64,000 bases of DNA from an uncultured Corynebacterium sp. (GCF_946222985.1 NZ_CAMIFY010000002.1:1-64000), one strand, 5' to 3'. Positions 17,899-26,746 are shown, counted from the stretch's first letter. Notes: generated by a model not told the origin, from the letters alone. Program-made: numbers and translations.

Positions 17899-17904
17899 CA
17901 TACT
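17899..17904 (+). promoter_or_regulatory. -10 box of DUF4245 gene (leaderless)
   Basis: CATACT six bases before GTG 17911. The same arrangement (CATAAT, six bases, GTG) occurs at 26625-26630, supporting both GTG starts. Confidence 0.6.
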
Positions 17905-17910
17905 GGGCGC

Positions 17911-18480
17911 GTGAAATCGGAGAAGCCCAGGATCCTGCAAGACGGCCGCGACATGACCATGACCCTTCTGGTCCTCGGAATCGCGATGATCGTCACCGTC
18001 GGATTCACCGGCCTGTGCAGCTTCAACCCGGGTGCGCCGGACAACGGCCCCGTCCGGGAAGTCGATTCCGAGACGTTCCTGCGCATGGAGACTCAGCGGG
18101 TGCCCTACCCGGTTCGCGAACCCGCGACGCCGGAGGGCTGGCAGCCGAATTCCGTGCGCGCCGGCGTCGCCGCGGAGCATCAGACGACGATCCTCGGTTT
18201 CGTCACCGCCAACGGCGACTACATCCATGCGCTGCAGACCAGTGCGCCCGCCGAGGACCTGCCGGCCGACGGCAAGGCCCGCATCGACGCCGATCCCGTC
18301 GTCGTCGACGGCGTCGAGTGGACGGTGGCCGAGGGAGCCGACGGCAACACCCGCCGCACCTGGGTCGCGGATCTCGGCGAGTCCCGTGTGCTGCTGGAGG
18401 GCTCGGCCAACGACGACGAGTACCGCACCCTGGCCCAGGCGATGCAGGATGCGCCCGTGCTGGAGAAGCAGACCAACTAG
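17911..18480 (+). CDS. DUF4245 domain membrane-anchored protein
   Basis: 189 residues from GTG 17911. After a short cytosolic stretch (KSEKPRILQDGRDM) a single helix (TLLVLGIAMIVTVGFTGLCSF) anchors an extracytoplasmic domain of about 150 residues. The RVPYPVREPATPEGWQPNSVRAG block and position next to glpX identify the actinobacterial DUF4245 family, of unknown function. The stop TAG falls inside the first copy of a 9-bp tandem repeat. Confidence 0.85.
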   Translation: MKSEKPRILQDGRDMTMTLLVLGIAMIVTVGFTGLCSFNPGAPDNGPVREVDSETFLRMETQRVPYPVREPATPEGWQPNSVRAGVAAEHQTTILGFVTANGDYIHALQTSAPAEDLPADGKARIDADPVVVDGVEWTVAEGADGNTRRTWVADLGESRVLLEGSANDDEYRTLAQAMQDAPVLEKQTN

Positions 18481-18513
18481 GCCAACTGGACCAACTGGAC
18501 CAACTGGACCAAC
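18472..18513 (+). repeat. 9-bp tandem repeat across a stop codon
   Basis: Four full units and part of a fifth of ACCAACTGG; unit one reads ACCAACTAG and supplies the DUF4245 stop codon, unit two starts GCC. Read through, the repeat would encode Thr-Asn-Trp. It ends 43 bp before the IS30 element. Confidence 0.85.
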
Positions 18514-18556
18514 GATGAGCCGATGATTTGCCGGCGATCTCGTTGGGGCATGACGA

Positions 18557-20102
18557 ATCGCCCGAAACGACTCAGCTTCGAAAATGGTGACCTGGGGCGG
18601 ATTCAAGCGGTCAATGCAACACCGATGATCTCCCTGAGCTTGGCAGCCGGCGTCACCAGATTCAACGTTTCCCTCGGACGGGTGTTGAGCAGGAGTTCAA
18701 CCTCGGCGATCTGCTCGTCGGTGACCTCGCGGAAGTCGGTGCCCTTGGGGAAAAACCGGCGGATAAGACCGTTGGTCGACTCGTTGGTCCCGCGTTGCCA
18801 CGGCGAATGCGGGTCACAGAAAAACACCTCACAGCCGGTGGCCACGGTGAAGTCGGTGTGCCGGGCCATCTCCGCGCCCTGATCCCACGTCAACGACGCC
18901 CGCAGGTGTTCGGGCAGGGCACCGATCATCTCGCTGATGGCCTCGACGACGGTGGGCGAGGTGTGATCGTCGGCGAGTCGGCGCATCATCACGAACCGCG
19001 ACGTGCGTTCGACCAGCGTGATCACCGCCGACTGCTGACCCACCCCGATGATCAGGTCGCCTTCCCAGTGGCCGGGCACCGCCCGGTCTTCGGCGCACGC
19101 GGGGCGCTGGCTGATGTGCGCTCCGTCGACCCAGGACTTGTTTCCGCGTCGCTCGGGCAGCAACGATCGCGGACGCCGTGTGGTGCGACCGGTGTGCAAC
19201 GACTTCTCCAGCGTCAGTTCCTGGCGCAGCGCCCCTTTGCCCTGGACATAGAGGGATTGGTAAATCGTCTCACCGGAGATGGTCATCGCCCCATCGTCGC
19301 CGAAGCATGCACCCAGATCCAGTGCGATCAACCTGGGTGACCAGCCGTGGTTGAGCCGGTCGACGACCTCGGCGCGAAGACGCAGGTTGGCGTCGAGCTT
19401 GCGCAGTCGCGGCCGACGCAGGGCCGTGGTGGCCCGGTCCTGGGCGTAGGAGGCGACGTAGGTGGCCCCGTCACCGGCGCCGCGTCGCAACTCCCTGCTC
19501 ACCGTGGCCACCGAGGTGCGGGCCAAATCCGCGATGTCCCTCTGTGTCCGGCCGGCCATGTCGGCCAGGGCAATGATCTGGCGTTGGGCGAACAGCAGTC
19601 GCACGCCTCGGCCGACTTTGTCCCGGTCAGGGTTGGTGTCGATGTCGCGTTGCAAAGCGGTGATTGTCTCGTCGAACCGGGCTTTGGCGTCGCGCGCGCG
19701 ACGCTGGAGCTTCAACATCTGCTCATCCTTGCACCACCGTCGGATGGTGTTGTAGCCAAATCCCAGGTCGCGGGCTATTTTCCTGCGGGTCATTCCCGCG
19801 GCGAGCATCTCGATGGCCTGGCGGCGTTGCTCGTCGAGCGCTTGCGCCGTTCCGCCTCGGGTGCCGCGGGCCAGTTCGATGCCGGCGGCGCGCAGCCATC
19901 TCTTCGCCGTCAGGTGGTCAACGCCGACTCGTGCTGCGGCGCCTGTTGCTGTTAGGCCGTCGGTGACGACCAATGTGATGACCTGTTGGCGGGTTTCGAG
20001 TGGGTACATGAACCCATGTCCTTTCCTGTTGGAAAGGTGTTGCATTCATGATCTGAACCCGAGGGGCCTTTTGTCGGCGCGACGTGAGTCGTCTGGGGCG
20101 AT
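18557..20102 (-). mobile_element. IS30 family insertion sequence
   Basis: About 1.55 kb with terminal inverted repeats CGCCCGAAACGACTCA (left) and, on the other strand at the right end, CGCCCCAGACGACTCA (14 of 16 identical). Both ends are flanked by AT, which may be the 2-bp target duplication typical of IS30. It carries one intact transposase on the minus strand and lies between the DUF4245 gene and xseB, otherwise a conserved chromosomal stretch, so the insertion looks recent. Confidence 0.85.
18603..20009 (-). CDS. IS30 family transposase
   Basis: 468 residues from the ATG at 20009 (MYPLETRQQVITL), which has AGGAAAGGA upstream; an ATG at 20045 is in frame. N-terminal HTH regions (LTATGAAARVGVDHLTAKRWL and MTRRKIARDLGFGYNTIRRW) are followed by a second HTH (RTQRDIADLARTSVATVSREL) and a DDE core: GHWEGDLIIG (first D), LTWDQGAEMA (second D) and GTNESTNGLIRRFFPKGTDF (E). 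All three catalytic residues are present and the frame is open, so the element should be active. Confidence 0.95.
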   Translation of the reverse strand: MYPLETRQQVITLVVTDGLTATGAAARVGVDHLTAKRWLRAAGIELARGTRGGTAQALDEQRRQAIEMLAAGMTRRKIARDLGFGYNTIRRWCKDEQMLKLQRRARDAKARFDETITALQRDIDTNPDRDKVGRGVRLLFAQRQIIALADMAGRTQRDIADLARTSVATVSRELRRGAGDGATYVASYAQDRATTALRRPRLRKLDANLRLRAEVVDRLNHGWSPRLIALDLGACFGDDGAMTISGETIYQSLYVQGKGALRQELTLEKSLHTGRTTRRPRSLLPERRGNKSWVDGAHISQRPACAEDRAVPGHWEGDLIIGVGQQSAVITLVERTSRFVMMRRLADDHTSPTVVEAISEMIGALPEHLRASLTWDQGAEMARHTDFTVATGCEVFFCDPHSPWQRGTNESTNGLIRRFFPKGTDFREVTDEQIAEVELLLNTRPRETLNLVTPAAKLREIIGVALTA

Positions 20103-20274
20103 ATGAGTCTCGTTGACGTTTCAGCGGTCGGCGTCGGGCGGATGTCGGCCGCCTTCGCCCGGGAGATCGGCGCTGCCTCGAGCATCAACCGTCCACGCAG
20201 CCACAATCCGCGCATTCACCGGCTACGCAGCCACCGTTCGTGCATCAACCATTCGCGCGGCCGCCACGCGCGAA

Positions 20275-20556
20275 TCAGTCGTCCGCGTCTTCTCCGTCGC
20301 CGGCGGCATCGGCGGTGCCGTGGGACAGCGCCGCCTCGACCTTGGCCTTCGCCCCGGCGAGGTGCTCCTCGCACCGCTTGGCCAGCGCCTCGCCGCGCTC
20401 CCACAGCGCCAGCGAGTCGTCCAGACCCATCTGGCCCATTTCGAGCAGCTTGACGGTCTCGACGAGCTCGTCGCGGGCTTCCTCGTAACCGAGCTTGTCG
20501 ACGGGCACCTGTTCGGCCCCTCGCCCGTCGCCTGCCCCGAAAACGTCGTCGCTCAT
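20275..20556 (-). CDS. xseB: Exodeoxyribonuclease VII small subunit
   Basis: 93 residues. The family core KLGYEEARDELVETVKLLEMGQMGLDDSLALWERGEALAKRCEEHL is complete; it forms the helical stalk of the multi-subunit ExoVII, which degrades single-stranded DNA together with XseA. The last 20 residues are Asp/Ala-rich. It lies downstream of xseA after a 141-nt gap, longer than usual for this pair. The IS30 element is just beyond its 3' end. Confidence 0.95.
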   Translation of the reverse strand: MSDDVFGAGDGRGAEQVPVDKLGYEEARDELVETVKLLEMGQMGLDDSLALWERGEALAKRCEEHLAGAKAKVEAALSHGTADAAGDGEDADD

Positions 20557-20697
20557 GATGGGTCCCCTTCGTGAATGGATCGTCTTGTGGATTATCGGAA
20601 ATATCCGGCGCGAACGCCGGGCGGCCGTCGGAAGTCGGTTGGACCACCGCCGGCCGAAAGCCAGCCTGCAGCCAGCCGTCAGACAGCCGGGCGTTCG

Positions 20698-21936
20698 TCA
20701 GTCGGCGGGCTTGACGCCCATGGCCGCCGCGGTGATCGAACCGTCGGCGACGCGGATGCGCAACTGCGACCCCGGCGGCGACTGCTCGATGGTGGTGACC
20801 ACCTGGTCGTCGGAACCGTCGCGGGGCTGGACCTGAACGACCGAGTACCCGCGCGCCAGCGTCGCCGCCGGGCCCAGCGCCGAGACCTTGCCGCGCAAGC
20901 CCTCGACCATGCCCTCCTCGCGCTCGAGTCGCCGAGAAATCGCGCCCCGCAACCGGTCGCGGCCCCGGGCGATGTCCTCGGCCCGCGACCGGATCGGGTT
21001 CATCGGATCGGCGATGACCGGGCGGGAGCGCAAATCGGAGATGATGCGGCCCTCGCGGTCGACCCACCGTCGCAAAGCAGCCGCCGAACGCGCCCGCAGG
21101 TCCTCCAACCGGCGGCGCTCCTCGGCGACGTCGGGCACCACCCGCTTGGCGGCGTCGGTCGGCGTCGCCGCCCGCAGATCCGCGACGTGGTCGAGCAGCG
21201 GATTGTCCGGTTCGTGGCCGATGGCGGAGACCACCGGGGTGGTGGCGCGGCTGACGGCGCGAACGAGGGCCTCGTCGGAAAACGGCAGCAGATCCTCCAC
21301 GGAACCGCCGCCGCGGGCGATGATGATCACGTCGATCGACGGATCGGCGTCGAGGCTCTCCAGCGCGGGCAGGATCGCCGGCACCGTTTTGGCGCCCTGC
21401 ACCGGCGTGTTGATCACCTCGAAATCGACCTCCGGCCACCGGCCCTGCGCCACCGACAGCACGTCGCGCTCCGCCGCCGACCCACGCCCGGTGATCAGGC
21501 CGATGCGCCGCGGCAGGAAGGGCAGGCGGCGCTTGAGGCGCGCGTCGAAAAGCCCCTCGGCGGCCAGGGCCATGCGCAACCGCTCGATGCGCGCGAGCAA
21601 CTCGCCGACGCCCACCGGCCGCCACTCGGTGGCCCACAGGGAAAAGGAGCCGCGGCCGGCGTAGAAGGCCGGCTTGCCCAACATGACCACCCGATCGCCG
21701 GGGGAGAGGGGATGGGCCTGCAGCGCCTTCGTCGAGCACGTCACCGACACCGAGGCGTCGGACTGGGTGTCGCGCAACGTCAGGTACGCCAGGCTCCACG
21801 ACGGCTTGGCGTTGACCTGCGCGACCTCGCCCTCGACCCAGATCTGGCCGAGTTGCTCGATCCAGCTCTTGACCATCTGGTTGAGCTTGCGGACCTGAAC
21901 CGGGGCCTCGGCGGACGTGGTCAGCTTCTTCGACAT
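20698..21936 (-). CDS. xseA: Exodeoxyribonuclease VII large subunit
   Basis: 412 residues from the ATG at 21936 (MSKKLTTSAEAPVQVRKLN). N-terminal OB fold (WIEQLGQIWVEGEVAQ), then the catalytic domain with RIGLITGRGSAAERDVL, DVIIIARGGGSVEDLLPFSDEALVRAV and PVVSAIGHEPDNPLLDHVADLRAATPTDAA. Catalytic subunit of ExoVII. The frame upstream of the ATG belongs to the neighbouring gene's shadow. It follows the 21948 gene by 11 nt, so they are co-transcribed. Confidence 0.97.
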   Translation of the reverse strand: MSKKLTTSAEAPVQVRKLNQMVKSWIEQLGQIWVEGEVAQVNAKPSWSLAYLTLRDTQSDASVSVTCSTKALQAHPLSPGDRVVMLGKPAFYAGRGSFSLWATEWRPVGVGELLARIERLRMALAAEGLFDARLKRRLPFLPRRIGLITGRGSAAERDVLSVAQGRWPEVDFEVINTPVQGAKTVPAILPALESLDADPSIDVIIIARGGGSVEDLLPFSDEALVRAVSRATTPVVSAIGHEPDNPLLDHVADLRAATPTDAAKRVVPDVAEERRRLEDLRARSAAALRRWVDREGRIISDLRSRPVIADPMNPIRSRAEDIARGRDRLRGAISRRLEREEGMVEGLRGKVSALGPAATLARGYSVVQVQPRDGSDDQVVTTIEQSPPGSQLRIRVADGSITAAAMGVKPAD

Positions 21937-21947
21937 GCGCCCCGCCC

Positions 21948-22448
21948 TCAGCCGCGCAGCGCGTTGTCGAGCAGGGTGCGAAACGCCGGGCGATCGCCGA
22001 GGTCGCGCTCGTGGCGGCTCAATGCCGACAGCTGCATCGCGTCGAGGGAGGGGATCAGATCCTCCAGGTCCTCGGCGTCCATGTCGGCGTACCCGACGTC
22101 GGCGGCGACCTGCGCGGGGGTACGGAGCTCGTCGGCGTGGGCCGCGGCACCGTCGGCGGCCGCGGTGGCCGAGCGGGCGGCGGAGGCGGGGCCGGCGTCC
22201 TCGTCGAACGTCGCCCACGCGGGCTGCTCCTCGACCGGCGTCGACAACTCCTCGATCACCATGTCCCCGCGGGCGACGAGATCCGTGGCGCCCTGGCGCG
22301 CGCGCATCGCCGCGCCGGCGGCGGAAGTGAACGCGGAGCCCGCCAGCTGCCCGGGCAGTCGCCGGAGGCGATAGGGCAGGCGAAAGGCCTCTTCGGCGGT
22401 GGTCGCGGCGATGCCCGCCGCGAGGCGGAGGGGCAGCGGTGCGGGCAT
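21948..22448 (-). CDS. Lipid droplet-associated protein family (Rv1109c-like)
   Basis: 166 residues from the ATG at 22448 (MPAPLPLRLAAGI). The N-terminus is hydrophobic and Ala/Leu-rich with RLPYRLRRLPGQLAGSAFT, followed by an acidic region and LIPSLDAMQLSALSRHERDLGDRPAFRTLLDNALRG. Position between xseA and ispH matches mycobacterial Rv1109c, a family annotated as lipid-droplet associated. The assignment rests mainly on gene order. It is divergent from ispH. Confidence 0.7.
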   Translation of the reverse strand: MPAPLPLRLAAGIAATTAEEAFRLPYRLRRLPGQLAGSAFTSAAGAAMRARQGATDLVARGDMVIEELSTPVEEQPAWATFDEDAGPASAARSATAAADGAAAHADELRTPAQVAADVGYADMDAEDLEDLIPSLDAMQLSALSRHERDLGDRPAFRTLLDNALRG

Positions 22449-22507
22449 GTCAACGCTCCTGCGTTCGGGGACTGTGTCGGCTTTGGTCGATTGTAGGGCC
22501 CTTTGGC

Positions 22508-22513
22508 TAGGGT
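22508..22513 (+). promoter_or_regulatory. -10 box of ispH (leaderless)
   Basis: TAGGGT seven bases before the ATG at 22521; it decides for 22521 over the in-frame alternative at 22503, which lies upstream of the box. Confidence 0.6.
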
Positions 22514-22520
22514 GGGGCGC

Positions 22521-23498
22521 ATGACGACTACCCAGACCGACGCAATCGCCGACGAGAAGAAGGTGCTGCTCGCCGCCCCGCGCGGATACTGCGCCGGCGT
22601 CGACCGCGCCGTCGAGACCGTGGAGAAGTCCCTGGCCATGCACGGCGCTCCGCTGTACGTGCGCAAGGAGATCGTGCACAACAAGTACGTGGTCGAGACC
22701 TTCGAGGAACAGGGGGTCATCTTCGTCGACGAGACCGACGAGGTGCCGCAGGGCGCGAACCTGGTGTTTTCCGCCCACGGGGTCTCGCCGGAGGTCCACG
22801 CCCAGGCCAAGCGCCTGGAGCTGCAGACCTTCGACGCGACGTGCCCGTTGGTGACGAAGGTGCACAACGAGGTCAAGCGGTTCGCCCGTGACGGCTACCA
22901 GATCCTGCTCATCGGACACGAGGGGCACGAGGAGGTCGAGGGCACCGCGGGCGAGGCCCCGGACATCGTGCATCTCATCGACGGCGCCGAGTCCGTCGAG
23001 GCGCTGGACTTCGCCCCCGACGAGAAGTTGGTCTGGCTGTCGCAGACGACGTTGTCGGTCGACGAGACCATGGAGATGGTCGACCTGCTCCGCGCGAAGT
23101 ACCCGCACATCCAGGATCCGCCGAGCGACGACATCTGCTACGCCACCCAGAATCGCCAGGTGGCGGTGAAGGCGATGGCGGCCCAGTGCGATCTGGTCAT
23201 CGTCGTCGGTTCGCAGAATTCGTCGAACTCCAAGCGACTGGTCGAGGTCGCGTTGCAGGCCGGCGCGGGCGCGTCGCACCTGATCGACTACGCCAACCAG
23301 ATCCGCGGCGAGTGGTTCGACGGCGTGCGCACCGTCGGCGTCACCTCGGGTGCGTCGGTGCCGGAGATTCTGGTCAAGGGCGTGCTGGAGGACCTCGCCG
23401 AGCGGGGTTACGCCGACGTCGAAGAGGTCCGCACCGCCAGCGAGAAGATCGTGTTCTCCCTGCCGCGCGAGCTGCGCGAGGCCCGCGTCAGGCGCTGA
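22521..23498 (+). CDS. ispH: 4-hydroxy-3-methylbut-2-enyl diphosphate reductase
   Basis: 325 residues from the ATG at 22521. Last step of the MEP pathway, reducing HMBPP to IPP and DMAPP on a [4Fe-4S] cluster. The three cluster cysteines are C24 (PRGYCAGV), C108 (DATCPLV) and C206 (DDICYATQNRQ). HNKYVVE, SAHGVSP and GHEGHEEVEGT carry the substrate-binding histidines and the catalytic Glu region. Its -10 box gives a leaderless start. A hairpin terminator follows at 23549. Confidence 0.98.
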   Translation: MTTTQTDAIADEKKVLLAAPRGYCAGVDRAVETVEKSLAMHGAPLYVRKEIVHNKYVVETFEEQGVIFVDETDEVPQGANLVFSAHGVSPEVHAQAKRLELQTFDATCPLVTKVHNEVKRFARDGYQILLIGHEGHEEVEGTAGEAPDIVHLIDGAESVEALDFAPDEKLVWLSQTTLSVDETMEMVDLLRAKYPHIQDPPSDDICYATQNRQVAVKAMAAQCDLVIVVGSQNSSNSKRLVEVALQAGAGASHLIDYANQIRGEWFDGVRTVGVTSGASVPEILVKGVLEDLAERGYADVEEVRTASEKIVFSLPRELREARVRR

Positions 23499-23548
23499 CG
23501 CTCAGGGGCGTCGTCGCCGATGTCGGCGGCGGCCCCGTACATGCCGAA

Positions 23549-23591
23549 GGCCCGGCCACCGCATCCTTTTTCCTGGATGGGTGGCCGGGCC
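23549..23591. terminator. Long hairpin between ispH and DUF6542 gene
   Basis: Perfect 12-bp arms GGCCCGGCCACC / GGTGGCCGGGCC plus an inner GCATCC/GGATG extension around TTTTT. The two genes converge here, so it probably serves both. No T-run follows on either side. Confidence 0.7.
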
Positions 23592-23642
23592 TCGTCGTGC
23601 TTTGCGACGCCCCGGTTTCGCCGGAGCGGCGGACTGAAGCGA

Positions 23643-24929
23643 TCAGCGGCGTCCGCGCGGGTCCCGGGGATCCCTGCCGCGGTCGCCGCGGCCGTCGCGG
23701 TTGCCGAGGTCGCGGTCGTCGCGCAGGCGGCGCGCGCCACGGGGGTCGCGGCGCTCGTCGCGGGAGGTGTGGCGGGCGCGTTCGTGGCGCGGGGGCCATT
23801 CCTCGACGGGGCGGCGCGCCGCCGCTTCGCTGCGTTCGATGGCCCGGCGCTCGGCTTCGCGACGCCGCGAATCACGGCGGACGTCCTCGCGGCGACGGTC
23901 GTCGTGCCGGTCGTCGCCGCGGAAGTCGCGGACGATGCGGCGGCGGTCGTCGCGGCGGGCGGCGTCGCGGGGAATGTCGCGGGGTGCTTCGCGGGGGACA
24001 TCGCGCGGGGCGTCCCGCGAAACGTCACGGGGGGCATTGCGTGCGACACCGCGTGCGACGCCGCGGGCCGCGGGGCGCGCGGAGGGGCGTCCGGCCGCGG
24101 CGGCGCGCTGCTCCATCACGCGCTGCTCGGCGCGCGGATCACGGCTCTGGACGGGCCGCTGCACCGGGCGTGCCGGCCGCTGCGGACGAGACTGTCCGTC
24201 GCGGGGATCGGCGGAGGCGGCGGCGGGCGGTCGGCTCTCGGCGTCGCGGCGGGCCTGCTGCGCCTGGCGGGCGCGTTCGGCGGCGCGGCGCCTGCGTTCC
24301 TCGGCGGCCTGGATGATCTCGGATGCCGGGCGGCGGGCCGGGCCCTCGCCACGGCCGTGGCGCACGCGGGCGTCGGATTCGGCGACCCGGCGGCGCGCCG
24401 CGGCGGCCGATTCCGTGGCCGTCTCATCGGCCTTCTGCAACCGCGCCTGCTCGCGGCGCGTCTGCTTCTCGGTTTTCGCGTTGACCCGCGTGATCTCCAG
24501 GTACCGCCAGCCGGCGATGAGCGCGCAGACGATCGTGATGCCGATCATCCACGGGAAATACTGCACGATCGGGTACGCGGCCGTGATCAGGCGCGTTTTC
24601 GTCGGAGTGGTCTCCATCGCGCCGCCGACCGAGGGATCGGCCCATGATGCCGTCAGCCACGCCGCGATCGGGGTGACGATGGTGAACAACAGCGGCTGCT
24701 GGGCCACCGTGACCACCAGTCCCCGGGGGACGACGAGCAGGGTGCCGATCACCGCGGCGGCGGCGAAGGCGAGCAGATAGGGCAGACCGATGTTGCCGGA
24801 ACCGACGGCGAAGAGGATGCCGATGGCCGCCGCCGGAATGAACAGCAACGGCGGCACCCACATGGGGAGCCGCCGGGACCCGGAACGACGGAGGGCGTTC
24901 GGGCGGGCTGAGGTTGCGGTATCGGACAC
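23643..24929 (-). CDS. DUF6542 membrane protein with long Arg-rich tail
   Basis: 428 residues. The first 145 hold four hydrophobic segments (LPMWVPPLLFIPAAAIGILF onward) typical of DUF6542 proteins found beside ispH in actinobacteria. From residue 150 the protein is a charged, low-complexity tail of about 280 residues: first coiled-coil-like (RREQARLQKADETATESAAAARRR), then Arg/Asp/Pro repeats such as RDVPREAPRDIPRDA and RDRGRDPRDPRGRR. The tail should be cytosolic, disordered and strongly basic. Function is unknown. Confidence 0.75.
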   Translation of the reverse strand: MSDTATSARPNALRRSGSRRLPMWVPPLLFIPAAAIGILFAVGSGNIGLPYLLAFAAAAVIGTLLVVPRGLVVTVAQQPLLFTIVTPIAAWLTASWADPSVGGAMETTPTKTRLITAAYPIVQYFPWMIGITIVCALIAGWRYLEITRVNAKTEKQTRREQARLQKADETATESAAAARRRVAESDARVRHGRGEGPARRPASEIIQAAEERRRRAAERARQAQQARRDAESRPPAAASADPRDGQSRPQRPARPVQRPVQSRDPRAEQRVMEQRAAAAGRPSARPAARGVARGVARNAPRDVSRDAPRDVPREAPRDIPRDAARRDDRRRIVRDFRGDDRHDDRRREDVRRDSRRREAERRAIERSEAAARRPVEEWPPRHERARHTSRDERRDPRGARRLRDDRDLGNRDGRGDRGRDPRDPRGRR

Positions 24930-25007
24930 GTTTCGAGACCTTACCGTCTGTCGTCGGTCGATCGACGGAGGCGGGGTGTGTCGGGGCCGAAACGGCCGCG
25001 CCGCCGG

Positions 25008-26618
25008 TCAGCGCTTGCGGAAGCGTCCCGACACCGCGTCGCTGATGCGGTTGAAGGCGGTGGTGGTCACTCCGCGCTTGCCGTCCTCGGTGACCAGCTT
25101 TCGGTCGGAGGCGGGCGAGGCGGTCGCACCGGTGGAATTCGGGTCCGCCGCCTGGTTCTTGTCGCCGAAACCGGGGTTCGGGGCGAGATCATGGGCGTCG
25201 TCGGTGCTCGGGTCGTCGTCGGAGGAGTTCTTCGAACCGCCGAGACGCAGCGCCATGAGGCGATCGCGCATCGCGCGTCCGGCCGCTTCGGTCTGCAGGC
25301 CCGAAATGGATCCCGCTTCGGTGGCGAACTTGATGTCCGCCGCGGTCTTGTCGCCGGTGCGCAGGTCGGTCAGGTCGCCGAGGTAGCGGGCCCACACCGC
25401 GATCATCGCCGCGACCGGCACGGCCAGGAAGGCGCCGGTGATGCCGAACAGCGTGCCACCGAGGGTCACCGACAGCAGGACGATCGCCGCGTGCAGGTTC
25501 ATGGCCCTGGACTGCAGCATCGGCGACAGGATGTTGCCCTCGATCTGCTGGACCAGCACGATCAGCGCGAGGGCGAGCAGTGCGGTGGTGAAGCCGTTGG
25601 CCACCAAGGCGACGACGACGGCGATGAAACCGGCGGTGAAGGCACCGACGATCGGGATGAAACCGGCGAAGAAGGTGATGACGGCGAGGACGAGTGCCAG
25701 CGGAACGTCGAGAAGCCACAGGCCCAGGCCGATGAACACGGCGTCGATGAACGAGACGATGGCCTGCGTGCGGATGAATCCGCCCAGGGTGTTCCACGAA
25801 CGGGTCAGGACCTCCGTGAGGTGCCAGCCGAGGCGACGGCCCGTGATCGAGCGCAGCCACGGCAGGAAGTGGCGGCCGTCCTTGATGAAGAAGAAGGTCA
25901 GGACGAGCATGACCACCAGGGTCACCGTCGCGGTGCCGACGATGCCGATGCCCTGGATCACCGTGTTGGCGATGTCGCCGGAACGCTCCTGCAGCCACGT
26001 GGTGGCCTGGTCCATCAGGTCGAGGAGCTGTTCGTCCTCCACGTTGAAGGGCGGCCCCTGAAGGATCTCCTGCAGTTGGACGATGCCCTCGGTGAACTGG
26101 TCGCGCAGCGTCGGAAGCTGGGAGCGCACCGTGGGGGCGATCAGCGCGATGACGCCGCTGACCACGGCGAGGGCGCCGAGGATGGACAACAGCGCGGCCA
26201 GGGCGTCGGGGAACTTGCGCCGGATCAGCCACGCGGCCGGCGGGCCGAGGACGGTGGCGACGATCAGCGCCAGCAGGACGGGCAGGAGACCCGCCCACAC
26301 CTTGCCCAGCGCCAGCCAGGCCACGTACGCCGCGGCGCAGACGATGAGGAAGCGCAGGCACCAGCCGGCGAACCAGCGGGCGCCTTCGCCGATGACGTCG
26401 GCGCGATCGACGAATTCGCCCTCCGATTCCTGCATCAGCTCGCCGAGCTCCTCGCCGTCCTCCTGCAGGGGCGGGGCCACGGCGGACTGCTGGTGCTCGT
26501 CGTCGGGGACCGACAGGGTCTCGTCGACGCGCATGGGTTCTGCGCCGATGACCTCGTCGATCATGTCGCGCTCGTCGCGGACCGGGCCGCCGTTGCGGGT
26601 TTCGTCGTCGTTGTTCAC
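25008..26618 (-). CDS. AI-2E family permease (DUF20/PerM type)
   Basis: 536 residues from GTG 26618. After an acidic cytosolic lead of about 80 residues (EDGEELGELMQESEGE) there are about eight helices with the family block FFAGFIPIVGAFTAGFIAVVVALVANGF, then VQQIEGNILSPMLQSRAMNLHAAIVLLSVTLGG. The 100-residue tail is soluble and Ser/Asp-rich. The family includes TqsA and sodium/proton antiporters, so transport of autoinducer-2 is not implied. The CATAAT box six bases upstream sets the start; an ATG at 26636 overlaps the promoter. Confidence 0.88.
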   Translation of the reverse strand: MNNDDETRNGGPVRDERDMIDEVIGAEPMRVDETLSVPDDEHQQSAVAPPLQEDGEELGELMQESEGEFVDRADVIGEGARWFAGWCLRFLIVCAAAYVAWLALGKVWAGLLPVLLALIVATVLGPPAAWLIRRKFPDALAALLSILGALAVVSGVIALIAPTVRSQLPTLRDQFTEGIVQLQEILQGPPFNVEDEQLLDLMDQATTWLQERSGDIANTVIQGIGIVGTATVTLVVMLVLTFFFIKDGRHFLPWLRSITGRRLGWHLTEVLTRSWNTLGGFIRTQAIVSFIDAVFIGLGLWLLDVPLALVLAVITFFAGFIPIVGAFTAGFIAVVVALVANGFTTALLALALIVLVQQIEGNILSPMLQSRAMNLHAAIVLLSVTLGGTLFGITGAFLAVPVAAMIAVWARYLGDLTDLRTGDKTAADIKFATEAGSISGLQTEAAGRAMRDRLMALRLGGSKNSSDDDPSTDDAHDLAPNPGFGDKNQAADPNSTGATASPASDRKLVTEDGKRGVTTTAFNRISDAVSGRFRKR

Positions 26619-26624
26619 GCTGCC

Positions 26625-26630
26625 ATTATG
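26625..26630 (-). promoter_or_regulatory. -10 box of the AI-2E permease gene (leaderless)
   Basis: CATAAT on the minus strand, six bases before GTG 26618. Confidence 0.6.
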
Positions 26631-26699
26631 GGGCATACGGCGAGGAAATGGGGCGTCGCATCGCAGGTTTTCGTGCGTTTCATCGACCATTTCAACGGA

Positions 26700-26732
26700 A
26701 TTCACCCCGCCACGCGCGGTGACGGGGTGAAT
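26700..26732. terminator. Second hairpin between metS and the permease gene
   Basis: Perfect arms ATTCACCCCG / CGGGGTGAAT around a 13-nt loop, 15 bp past the terminator at 26747. It could back up termination or bind a regulator of the 26618 gene. Confidence 0.5.
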
Positions 26733-26746
26733 CGGGTGCGGGGAAA

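Noticed and set aside
18557..20102. Larger genomic island around the IS30 element
   Set aside because: Genes on both sides are the conserved corynebacterial core; there is no integrase, tRNA or composition shift beyond the element itself.
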